From: Diospyros lotus
Lineage: Eukaryota > Streptophyta > Magnoliopsida > Ericales > Ebenaceae
Reading direction: 5' to 3'
Length of the DNA: 64,000 bases
NCBI RefSeq assembly: GCF_014633365.1
Contig: NC_068344.1
Location: 11,299,669 to 11,363,668 of the forward strand
Numbering within the stretch: the stretch's first letter is position 1; every line of letters begins with the position of its first letter. The translations under genes and the position numbers were made by a program. Shown here piece after piece: positions 23,064 through 33,033 of the stretch. The notes below the pieces were generated by a model, which was not told the origin of the DNA, did no database searches, and saw only the letters and a list, made by a program, of their open reading frames with translations.

Positions 23064-24330
23064 TCATATGGTGATGTCGCAATACAAATTTGGTCCGCTG
23101 ATGAGACCGTGGTTCCTTCGCTTACGCGATGGCTCCATTGTTGTCCCAATAACTGTTATTGGATCAACAATGCTGGACACCACTTTAAGTTCAAATATGA
23201 ACTTACGGATCCATACAACCCCCTTAGCTGCTTTGAAGGTTGTTATGTATTCGACTTCAGTTGTTGAATCTGCCACTATCTCTTGTTGGAACTCTTCCAA
23301 CTCATGGCCTAGCCATATAGGCAGAATATGAATTTCGACTATACGTGATTTAAAATCATCATGGTCGAATTGGAAACTGGCATCCATGAACCCCTTCATG
23401 GTATGCTCTCATTCTCCATATGGCAAAAACACCTCTTTAGTGCTTCACAAGTACTTAAGAATATTTTTCACAGCAATCTAGTGTTTCTCACCTGGATCAG
23501 CTTGATATCTACTACATATGCTCAAAGTATATGCGATATCAGGTCTCGTATATAACATGACATACATGATCAAGCCAATAGCCAAGGCATATGGTGCTCG
23601 ACTCATCATATCTCTCTCATCTTGTGTCTTCAAACACATAGCCTTGGAGAGATGTATTTCATGTGACATGGGAAGACTTCTCCTCCTAGAATCTTCCATG
23701 CTAAACCTCTTTAGCACTTTGTCAATGTACGTGCTATGGGAAAGTGCTAGCAACCTCCTGGATCTATCTCTATAGATCCTTATTCCCAGAATATAGGTTG
23801 CTATTCCCAAAACCTTCATGGAGAAAATATTTTGAAAGCCATCTTTTAACCGATTGCAACATAGGAACAACATTCCTAATGAGCAACATATTGTCCACAT
23901 ATAGGACTAAAAATGGTAACCGCGCTCCCACTAACCTTCTTGTAAACACAAGGATCAATTTCCCTTTTGTGAAAAATCAAACCTTTTGATCTTTTCATCA
24001 AAACATTGATTCTAACTCCGGGATGCTTGCTTTAGTCCATAAATGGATCTTTGTAAGTTGCAAATCTTATTTGCATGTTTATGAGTAACAAAACTGTCAA
24101 GCTGTCATATCCACATCCTCGACCAGGTTTCCATTAAGGAAAACTGTTTTGTCATCCATCTACCATAACCCAGAGTCAATGTCAAACATTGCCTCATCAT
24201 AGGTAGTAGGCTCATCGTTCTCAGCTAGAAACACATCTCCATGTGCCGAGATGAGAAATCCATATCTCTCTTATTCGCGACGAACCCTCATCGACCTACG
24301 AGGTTCATGTGTAGAAGGTTGGGGAGTTGA
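23064..24330 (-). pseudogene. Copia reverse transcriptase and RNase H, broken
   Basis: Three overlapping minus-strand blocks in different frames. 23770-23958 has the RT active-site region reading YVDNMLL, where copia RTs have YVDD, so the second catalytic Asp is replaced by Asn. 23478-23900 carries the RT thumb/connection with ATYILGIRIYRDRSRR and TRPDIAYTLS. 23064-23399 is the RNase H end, with STTEVEYIT corresponding to the STAEAEY-type active-site region. The start of RT (23960-24330) is recognisable only in fragments. RT copies element RNA to DNA and RNase H removes the RNA strand. At least three frameshifts and several stops make it inactive. Confidence 0.8.
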
Positions 24331-24399
24331 CACAACATCTTGTGTCTGATCTTTCTCTTGTTCCTGGAGGGAAGTATTTGTTTGTGGTTCGTTTCGAAT

Positions 24400-25031
24400 C
24401 TATTTGAGCTTAACATTCCTCCCACTAGCCACAACATCTAGGAATTCCTTCTCAAGGAATACTACATGCTTGGCAACAAAACACCTTTTGTTCATATGGG
24501 TGGTAAAAGTAATATCCACTTGGATATCCCACAAACAAATATCTCGTCGATTTGGGTTGTAGCTTATTACTGTTAACACGTTTAACATAAATTTGACAAC
24601 CCCAAATCTTAAGAAAAGAAAAATTTGGCTTCTTTCCTTTCCATATCTCATATGGAGTCTGAGTAACTGACTTACTTGGAACCTTGTTCAAAACAAAGAT
24701 CGTGGTGAGGAGGGCGTATCCCCAAAATGAAATAGGGAGTTGAGCGCGACTCATCATGGACCGGACCATGTCCAACAAGGTCCTATTCCCCTTTAGACAC
24801 ACCATTCATCTCTGATGTTCCAGGTGGAGTCCATTGTGAGAGAATCACATTCTGCTTCAGATGATCTAGAAACTCACTGTTCAAGTATTCACCACCTCGA
24901 TCTGATCGAAGTACTTTGATACTTTTCTCAGTTTGTTTCTCTACTTCAAATCTGAATTCTTTGAACTTTTCAAAAGCCTCAGATTTGTGTCCTATAAGAT
25001 ACACATAACCAAAACATGATCTTACCATCAA
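24400..25031 (-). pseudogene. Copia integrase, broken
   Basis: Two overlapping minus-strand ORFs. 24783-25031 contains SDRGGEYLNSEF, with the second catalytic Asp of the DDE triad. 24452-24805 continues with GNRTLLDMVRSMMSRAQLP, FWGYALLTTIFVLNKVPSK and TPYEIWKGKKPN, the standard copia integrase C-terminal core. At the junction the text reads NGVSKGNRT where copia integrases have NGVSERRNRT, so the third catalytic residue (Glu) is Lys here. The first catalytic Asp lies upstream of 25031 in damaged sequence. Confidence 0.8.
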
Positions 25032-25318
25032 TAAAGGTTATGAAGTAGACATATCCACCTCTAGCTTGGGTGGACGTGGGACCACACACATTAATGTGCA
25101 CAAACCCAAGCACTTATGTAGCCTCACTTTACTTTAAAAAGAGACTTAGTCATTTTTGCCAAGTAAACAAGATTCGCAAGCACCATATGATTCATAATCA
25201 AATGTGCCGAGATATCCATCTTTATACAAGTTGGATGTGCGAATCTCATTTATATGGCCAAGGCGACAATGCCATAAATAAGTGCTATATAAATCACCTG
25301 ATTTAAGTCGCTAAATAT

Positions 25319-25900
25319 TTATGTTATTGATAGGAGTATCAACATCAAGGACATACAAACCATTACGTACTGTTGCTTTACCATAAAACAACTCATTTTT
25401 ATAAAATGAACAACTATTGTCTTTAAATAAAAATGAAAATCCATCCTTGTCAAACAAGAATTAGAAATTATATTCCTAGTCAAACTAGGATTGTAGTAAC
25501 TCCAATACAAGCCCTGTGGGCAATGTCAATAAATAGGTCCCTACAACTAATGGAATAACTTTTGATCCATTTCCCATGTGTAGGTACACTTCTCCTATTA
25601 TTAATCTCCTCGTACTCCTAAGCCTATACACGAAAGTGTAAATATTAGATCCAGTATCTTGTACTCATGTGGACTGATCAGAAGTAGATAGATTAATTCC
25701 AATAACATAAATACCTGAAGTGTCATGAGTAGAACTCTTCTTACTCTACACCTCTTGGTTTATCACAGTGGAGATAAATTGCATCCTCTTTGCCCTTTCG
25801 GGTTTTGGTCTTCTGGACTTTTCTAGATTGCACTATGGAAGGACTCTTCTTCCTTTTAGCTTTCTTACTCTTGGGCTTACCCATGTGCGCCTTGGGCCCT
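25319..25900 (-). pseudogene. Copia nucleocapsid/protease region, badly decayed
   Basis: The minus strand shows a Lys/Arg-rich run near 25800-25890 and, after several stops, a segment of the protease-to-integrase type at 25319-25510 (ORF of 63 codons in a shifted frame). The zinc knuckle is no longer a clean CCHC and I cannot find an intact protease active site. Assigned mainly by position between gag and integrase. Confidence 0.45.
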
Positions 25901-25959
25901 TCAACTAAGAGAACACTTCCCTTGGCCTATAATCAATTTTAAGCTCGGTCTCCCTTAGT

Positions 25960-26415
25960 ATGGACAACCACTCTCCAAGAGTCTTATCCACAACTTTTAG
26001 GGAGGAACTATAGCAGCAAATCTAAGGTAGGTTTCAGCATCCATACCCAAGTTTAGCTCTAGCAACCTATTGATAAAACATATCATCTCCATGACATGCT
26101 TCTCAACAGATGATCCTTGAGCCTAGCCATGATCTCATAGGCATCATAACTCTTATGTGGTGACCTATGTTTCGGGGACATGGCAGCCAAGATGATACAT
26201 CGAGCGATGATCATATCACCCTCGTGCATCGTTTAGGCCTAATGTGCTACTATTTCTTTAACTGGTGGTTTCGTAAGAAGATAACTCTCTATTGCATAGA
26301 GAATCTTATCATACGTGAGGACTATCCTCAAGATGATCTCCCAATTATAGAAATTAGTCTCATTGAAGGTATTATTGCCCTCCAGTATCGATCTTATCGA
26401 CATGTTTCCAGACAT
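25960..26415 (-). pseudogene. Copia gag N-terminal part, decayed
   Basis: From the ATG whose complement is at 26413-26415 the minus strand reads MSGNMSIRSILEGNN and then NFYNWEIILRIVLTYDK, the gag start pattern of many plant copia elements (UBN2-type gag). A stop follows after about 70 codons. Beyond it AYEIMARLKDHLL and similar gag words remain with further stops. A plus-strand ORF at 26167-26436 is its shadow. Confidence 0.65.
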
Positions 26416-27739
26416 TCTGGATCAACAACTGAATAGAGATATTATTATAATCATATTAAATTACTAAATCATAAATTGCAAGAAGTAACATTTTATGATT
26501 GCTCCCACTATTTTCTACGAGTTTGCCACCCTCAAGACATAACTCGGGAAATCCCGTTGGAAGATTTCCTAGCGGGCTAGGATCCCATCTCCCCTCACAC
26601 AACCTTGAGTGACTCAACAAATTGTGCTAGGATCGATTAGGTAGGTACTTGCTACCAATTGCATCTCCATGCAACTCCTAGATTCATTGGGTTGACAACT
26701 CCTTGCCAAGCACATCTTATGTGACTCCCAATCTTTGCCTCTATACTCAGTAAGGCCTTGAGTGACTCAACAAACCCCACCTTTCTAGTTAAGTCGGACC
26801 CACCATTCAGGGACATCTCATGGCCAATGAAACACAGGTATCATAGATGACACATGACCTTGAGTGACTCAACAAATCAAGTGCCAGCTAGAAATCTAAT
26901 GCTTCATAATGATGGAAAGCAAGTTGGCTTAATATTTATGAGGGATTTATTATTTATTTATTTAGGTCTCATCACATGAAATTAATCAAATTAATCATGC
27001 ATAATAAATGACTCAAACCGGTGTATGGTATGGATAACTACGGCTAGTCCCCTTGAACCATAGAAGGGAAGCTAGTGGGTCAAACCTAGGTGAAGAATCA
27101 CATCTTGCTTCACAAGCACATTCTTCAAGCCTTCGTTGGTCTTCGAATCTTGTCTTCAATTTAGCTCCATCTCTTGCTCTTCATACAGACTACAACTATC
27201 ACTACTTTATTCTATTCTACATACATTAAATAGAATCAGAAACCCCGAGTTACATTTGGGGGGAGTGAGATGAGAAGAGAATGTAGATCAGAGTATAAGA
27301 GAGGCAGGACACGCAGGCCCTATTTCAAAAACCAAATTTACAAGTATTCATTCCCAACATAAAATAAATAGTCGACTAGATCCATACCATATACCCATGC
27401 AATCAATCTAATTGATTCATTCACAATTATGTTAATTAATTGTCGCATCTATTTCAATATTAATGAAATGCTTTCAATAAATTGAAAATTTGTATAATTT
27501 TGGAAAAACAAAATTGTTTTAATTGTGTTGGGCTCGGATTCCATCCATTAGTCTAACTAATGAGGCTCGACAGGCCTTGGATCAACCAATGCATGTCAAA
27601 CATACACTAGCAGCCCAATAATTAATAAATAATCCAATTAACGGCCTCGGCCCAATTTTAATCACGGCCCATAAATGTCATACACTTATGGAATGGATAA
27701 AAATAATAAAAAATAGCCAAACAATTTGGCCGGGCCCCA
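26416..27739 (-). other. Copia leader, AT-rich part with three 19-bp repeats
   Basis: No gene recognised. CCTTGAGTGACTCAACAAA occurs exactly three times (26603-26621, 26756-26774, 26858-26876). Its core TTGAG-TGA-CTCAA is a near-palindrome. The stretch lies between gag and the GC-rich block, so it would be in the 5' leader of the copia RNA. Confidence 0.6.
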
Positions 27740-28285
27740 CTTAAGGGAAAGGATTGCACTGGGCCACCGAAGGGTCGGCCTGGGTGCTTCACGTGTACCC
27801 TGGGGAAGGGTCAAATCGAAGCCCGAGGGAGCGGGGGGGGGGGGGCGGGAGGCTGTTGGGTAGCCCAAAAAGGCAAGGGGCGCGGCTGGGGTAGCATGGG
27901 GCGCGCGGCCCATGTGGGCGGTAGGGGCCGTGCGGGCCGCGCACGGGTCGGCCACGCCCGCGCGTGAGTCGTGGGTCGGTTGCGCCTACGCGCGGATCGC
28001 GGGTCGCACTCGCGGGCCGCGCGCTGCTCGCGGGTCAAACCCGCGGGCCGGGCACAGGTCGCGGGTCGCACCTGCTCTCGGCCGCGCTTAGGGGGCCTGC
28101 GCGCGCGTGGCCGCGCCTGTGCGCGCCATGGGAGTGTGCGGCCGCGCCTGTGCGCGCCATGGGAGTGCGCGACAGCACCTTGTTGGGCCTTGCGCGCGCC
28201 CAGGCAGTGCCCAGCGCACGCGAGCCCCACTCGGTCGCGTCTTTCGACGCCCTGGTGCATCCGGATGCACCCCGAACCCCATTTT
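27740..28285 (-). other. Very GC-rich block in copia 5' leader
   Basis: A strongly GC-rich, CpG-rich block in an otherwise AT-rich window. It has a run of G at about 27831-27845 and a tandem pair of roughly 31-bp units (GCCGCGCCTGTGCGCGCCAT at about 28109 and 28140). Several overlapping long ORFs on both strands arise from the lack of AT-rich stops; none resembles a known protein. It sits 150-700 bp downstream of the PBS, where leaders fold and carry packaging signals. It may be a captured GC-rich sequence. Confidence 0.5.
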
Positions 28286-28433
28286 TCACTTTTTTGTGTC
28301 ATACACGAACTTTTTCCCTTTCACCAAAAACATTTTGCAACCAAAAAATTACAAACGCAACAATTATTTAATTATTTCACAAATAACAACATAACCGAAT
28401 CCGCACGTAAGGAATTGAAATATTTCGACGATG

Positions 28434-28445
28434 GCTCTGATACCA
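28434..28445 (-). other. Primer binding site, tRNA-iMet type
   Basis: The minus strand reads TGGTATCAGAGC one base after the 5' LTR end, the standard PBS of plant copia elements, complementary to the 3' end of initiator-Met tRNA. Marks the start of minus-strand cDNA synthesis. Confidence 0.9.
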
Positions 28446-28577
28446 CTGAAAGTAAAGCATGATCGCTACGGGGCAAACAACGTAGTTCAAAATTTTTGAA
28501 CTTACCTCAATCCCGGTGATTTGATCAATGTCGAAATCAAATCATTCACAAACAAATAAATGAATCTAACCTTTAGA

Positions 28578-28784
28578 TTATCGAGTCGTTCGCGGATTCG
28601 AGCCGTCCAAACATCCGGCCTCTAACTCGTGATACGCGGCACGTGTCCGTTGGTAAGGAGAGCGGAATAGGAGTGCTAGCTCCTTCTCCTTTACGCGGCT
28701 TGTGTATGGGCGGAAAAAGAACGCCCTCGTTTCGTATTGATGCCAAAAGAAACAGGGAAGAGTGAGTGGCAATACGTTTTTCAA
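28578..28784 (-). other. Conserved leader ORF in copia LTR (copy 3)
   Basis: 68 codons just downstream of the minus-strand TATA box near 28840, so probably near the 5' end of the transcript. The frame is also open at 21075-21281, 48393-48599 and 61708-61956 with shared words KEKELALLFRSP and RAAYHELEA. No known domain. Could be a small upstream ORF or chance. Confidence 0.3.
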
Positions 28785-29546
28785 CTCTTGAAAAACGACA
28801 CCAAAAATTCATATTTTTTTTTGGGCAACCTATAAATGGGTATTTATAAAGAGCTCTAGGGTTTCTTAAACCCTAATGGACATGGGCCGGCCCATTTAAT
28901 TTAGTTCAATTAGGAACTTAATTAAATGGATTTATTCTAGTCCAACTAGAAATATAATTAAATGGCCCAATCCTTTTATAAGTTTAAATAAAATATTTTG
29001 GCCCAAATCTAATTTAAGCCCAAACATAATATTTAATATTTGGCCCAAATCTAATTTAATCCAAATATAATATTTATTTGAATATTTAGCCCAAATCCAA
29101 TTTAGTCCAAATATTAACTTAAGCCTAAATATATTTTATTTCTTATTTGCCACTCCAACAAATAGAAAATTATTAAATTAGAAACTCCTTCCTAATTTAA
29201 TCAATTGCCATTTTAGGAAACTCTTTCCATTATGACGACTCCTCATCATATCGACGTCATTACGTCTATTTGTTCTTTTTTCATGAGAACCTATTGCGTA
29301 TGACTCATTAGGCTTCCGAATATGTTGGCAATGTGTCGATACAAATACATAAGACAATATTGGCCTCTAGCAAGGCATCATGCCTACCCAATTATTCAGA
29401 AGGATTCATAATCCGCAAATAACCTTTCACGAGCATGGTTACCATGTAATTCGATCCTCTCGTCAATGTATCTTATGTGATCTCAAGTATGGCGATGTGT
29501 TACTTGATAACGATCACATGAGTTTTCTTCGGTCTTCCGGATATCT

Positions 29547-29729
29547 TCACTTAATTAGAAAGTAAATCAATAACTCCTTATTGATCTCTTTCACCATGGC
29601 CATGGATTTAAAGTGAATATCCACCGAAGGCGCCTTAGATACATCATCCTCTATTAAGGGATAGACGAGTCCCATCTTAGCTATGCACCCATCTCCATAA
29701 GCCTCGTGATATACCCAACGATCGCCCAC
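29547..29729 (-). other. Conserved short ORF inside copia LTR (copy 3)
   Basis: 60 codons, nearly identical to copy 2 (YHEAYGDG against YREAYGDG). Function unknown. Confidence 0.3.
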
Positions 29730-30274
29730 ATGCAGCCTTTATCTAGGCCCATCGAAACGATGTCATAGCATATCGGTCTTCTTATGAGATGATCGTGATA
29801 ACCTCAGGTCCAAGGATTAGTTACACCCATCTTGTATGAGAATTCCATCAACATATAACCAAAATGGATTCTCATGGCGAGTCATGTCCAATGACACGTT
29901 CTCCAACATTGGTCACCTATGTACTTGTCTAGGCATCCCCATGCCTATGGGTGTGAGACCCCCATTGCTATCACATAGTAAAAACATAGCACATACAAGT
30001 CATACCGTAATTGTCAATGTCCATTCTTGACATTGCTACGATTTGAGACGTTTAATGATGTCTAGAAACTGTGATGCATCATCTCACATCTTTATAGATT
30101 ATTCACAGTATACATCATCTGGACTTCTATCTAGTTTCATTCGGTTATTACAATAATAACAAGAAACTAATAGAATGACTTCTTGTGAATTTGAACAACT
30201 CCTTATTCAAATAATAAATATGATTACAATTGTCAGTGTACAACATGCCCAATCTAATTGGGTCTAGAGCACCT

Positions 30275-30297
30275 ACACACACACACACACACACACC
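30275..30297. repeat. (AC)n microsatellite at copia LTR end
   Basis: Eleven or so AC units replace the LTR terminus CACTAACA and merge with the CACAC target-site duplication. Confidence 0.85.
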
Positions 30298-31575
30298 AAG
30301 TGATGCATGACAAAGAAAGAGAAAATGTTCGGTATAAAGGAGAGTCATGCTTATGCAAGTAATCACCCTTACCCGTGTGAAGATAAAATGTTTGGTATGT
30401 AACATAAGGATGCAAGAAGCACTCACTTTGCTAGTTTGGATGCGTCAGGGTACTGTTCATAGGGTTCAGGAATTATTTTCTCGCTATTTCGATGCTGTTT
30501 CACTCCTTTTATGGTGGCGGTCCAAATTTTTTGGCGAAGTATTTTTCCACCTTTTCTTGTAAAGTTTCTCCTCTCAAACTCACATTCTTTTTCCTTTTGT
30601 TTAATGATGAGAATGTCCCTTCTAAAGGCTTAATATTTATAGGCATCCTTGGCCAATCCGGGTGTGCCATGTGTTGCTTGGATAAGTTAGGAAATCATTG
30701 CTTTCGTAGGATCGCGCCACGTGTCCCTAGAGATTTGTGCCATTTCATACGACAAGTGTCCATTGAGATATGTGCCACCACATGTTTAATTAGATTTTCA
30801 AGATTTCCCATCATTACATCCCACATGGTAAATTACATTTTCTACATTTCCCATCATTACACCTTTAATTAACAACTACATCCCACATGGTTAATTGCAT
30901 TTTCCACATTTCCCATCATAAGACTTCAAATCCTATCTCTAAGTGGCCAATGAATGCTTGCCACATGTCGTTAATGATAAGGTTTGGAGACTTTAGCAAA
31001 CTTGGAGGCTAAGTAAGCTTTTCTTGGCCAATCACGCGATGCCACCTCAAGGGGTCATTATGAGCCATCATGTGACCTTATCTTATCTTCCAAGTGGCTA
31101 ATGGTTGATTGCCATGTGTCCTCGATGATAAGGTTTGGAGACTTTTGGAGGCTAAGTCTTGGATTTCAAAATGATCCAACAATGGATTAAATGTCATTTG
31201 AGATCCGCAATCATGACTTAACTATATTGGAATAAGTTTGGAATCCGCAATCATTACTCCCAAATGGTTTAGTTGGCCCAGTTCATTATTCAAATGATCA
31301 AGCTACAAGTTTTAAGAACTACACTTTAGCCCGAACTTTTCGGGCAATTTGCACTTAGGCCCTTGCAACTTGGTCCCCGGGCTATTTTTAATTGCACTTT
31401 TTGGTCCCCAAAAAATAGATAAATCACGATAATACCCCAAGATTTTTACGTAAATTACACTTTTACCCAAACTTCAGTATTTACCATTTTGCCACTAGCT
31501 CAAAAACTGAACCTTTGTCTGAAGTCTTCTATAATCCCTTGAAAGGACCTATTTCCTTTAGTAGTAGAACCTAAT
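30297..31575 (-). mobile_element. Gypsy solo LTR 'D', part 2
   Basis: Continues LTR D between the copia and the Tat insertions. The stretch 30945-31150 is the reverse complement of S2 sequence at about 51700-51960 ('gaggacacatgg..', 'ggtcacatgatggctc', 'ggcatcgc'). A minus-strand TATA box (CCTATAAATATTA, 30631-30643) gives orientation. It ends in CTAAT (31571-31575), the TSD of the Tat element. ORFs at 30347-30872 are not supported as genes. Confidence 0.75.
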
Positions 31576-32248
31576 TGTTGACGTTCAATTTCAGCCGACT
31601 GTGATTCGTTTTGGGCCGCCGTGAGTAAATCCAAAGATACCAAGAAGAAGAAAGGAACCAAAGTTTCTAACATGAGTTAACACCGGAATTTTTACGTGGT
31701 TCGGCCAGAACGGTGCCTACTTCATGACCGCCCTCTGATTATTCTCTCTCAATGGCGGTATCTGATTATTCTCCTTGTCCCTCATGATATCTTCCATTCT
31801 TATTTATACTGAGGGGCCTTTACAATACAGATATTTTATAGAAATACAATGACTACATAACGGGGGACAAACAGTCCTTATCGCTTACACAAAATCGGGA
31901 GTGGGATCCCCATTACGAGGAGCATAGGTTGTTGCAGATAAAGTGAATGGACCCTACCTCTAACTTCTCAGCAGCTTCGTCGCTTATGCGAGCTGGAGGT
32001 TTTAGGCCAGCGACCTGGATGGTCCAGTGATCTGAAGGATATTTCTGGGAGCTCGTTAGTCGATTGCTGGGAGCTCGTTGGGAGCTTATCGGGAGCTCGC
32101 CAGATGTTCGCTTTACGAGTTTCAGATTTCGATGGTGGCTGGACTTTCCTTGGCAAGGTCGTCTAGGCCTTCTTGATTCAGGGAGGTTGGGCCGATCCAT
32201 CGGACCGAGTCTGGCTCATGTGGGGTGATACGGGAAATACATATAACA
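31576..32248 (-). mobile_element. 3' LTR of the Tat element
   Basis: 673 bp, plus strand TGTTGACG...CATATAACA. A minus-strand TATA (AGTATAAATAAG) lies near 31799-31811. The internal side shows the PPT (minus strand CTGGGGGGCTTA, 32249-32260). Confidence 0.9.
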
Positions 32249-32260
32249 TAAGCCCCCCAG
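32249..32260 (-). other. Polypurine tract of the Tat element
   Basis: The minus strand reads CTGGGGGGCTTA directly before the LTR start TGTTATATG. Confidence 0.75.
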
Positions 32261-32513
32261 TTCGCAGTGCGATCTTCGCACCGGGGGCTGACGCGTGCCA
32301 ACTGTTCTTCTGCCCCTCCGACTTCGACTTAATCCCTTCGAATCTCATCAATCCACACAGCACGCCTTGTCTGTAGGGCATTTAGTGTGCACGTTCCCCA
32401 TTGTTGCGCATGATTATACCTATGGGACCCACAGGCTGTCGTGCGGCCGCTGGATGTGGGGCATGTGGTAAGTCATCTTTTGATTCGACAGTCGGGATAG
32501 GTTGGGCCATCAG

Positions 32514-32521
32514 TATAAATA
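32514..32521 (+). promoter_or_regulatory. TATA box of the antisense accessory gene
   Basis: TATAAATA followed by GTAGGGGG on the plus strand, 265 bp inside the 3' LTR and 520 bp before the ATG at 33034. The upstream stretch is comparatively GC-rich. A start near 32545 would give a spliced 5' UTR. Confidence 0.6.
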
Positions 32522-32698
32522 GTAGGGGGTGTCCCCCCTTTTCTTCTTTCACGCTATTTTGAAATTCTCTCAGTTCTTTGCCTTCTTGCTTTCACCTTCT
32601 TCTGTCGAGGCCTCCATTGCCGCCGTGCTCTCAGACGCCGACCGTTCTCGCCCGGCGCTTGATATAAGTCTCCATACAGACGTCAGGCTTAGTGTTTT

Positions 32699-33033
32699 GT
32701 AAGTTTGTCATGATTTTCTTTTTCTTCTCGTGAGGCCTTCCATCATCGGTTAGCCATCGGTGGTTTCCCTGGCTTTGCCGATCGATGTTGTCTTTTATTT
32801 TTGGGGAAACGACACGATTTGGTTCGGCATTTGCTGGGCCTTTGGGCATAATGACCTTAAGATTAGCTTCCCATGGAATACTGGGCTTGCGGGTGTAGCC
32901 CCTCCGCCTTAGGCGGCACCCCATTGCAAAGCGCTCGGCCTGAAAGATTTAGGGGATGTTTTTAGGGTTTTTCTAGATTCTTGAGGTCTGGTTCGCGATT
33001 TGTGACCTGACTGTTCTTTCTTTTCCTTTGTAG
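32699..33033 (+). other. Probable 5'-UTR intron of the antisense gene
   Basis: Donor GTAAGTTT at 32699 and pyrimidine-rich acceptor TTTTCCTTTGTAG ending at 33033, directly before the ATG. Both sites fit plant consensus; splicing is inferred. Confidence 0.55.

Larger units (their letters stand above)
20944..30283 (-). mobile_element. Full-length Ty1/copia element inserted in LTR D
   Basis: Minus-strand element with 3' LTR 20944-22899, PPT at 22900-22914, pol remains 23064-25510, gag remains about 25800-26415, a long leader with a GC-rich core (27740-28280), PBS 28434-28445 and 5' LTR 28447 to about 30283. The order gag-PR-IN-RT-RNase H is the copia order. CACAC lies at 20939-20943. At the other end the TSD merges into a (CA)n run, so it cannot be read cleanly. 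Coding is broken throughout and two catalytic residues are replaced, so it cannot move by itself. Confidence 0.85.
28447..30283 (-). mobile_element. 5' LTR of the copia element (copy 3)
   Basis: Plus strand TGAAAGTAAAG... to about ...CTACACACACA. Three U3 repeat units. Near 29290 a 78-bp segment found in copy 2 is missing; the break is between short direct repeats CCTA. The expected end CACTAACA has become part of a (CA)n run. A leader ORF at 28578-28784 and the U3 ORF at 29547-29729 are kept. Confidence 0.85.

Noticed and set aside
27686..28462. Several long overlapping ORFs on both strands in the GC-rich block
   Set aside because: They overlap in nearly all frames, consist of low-complexity Arg/Ala/Pro sequence and lack any known domain; high GC removes stop codons.
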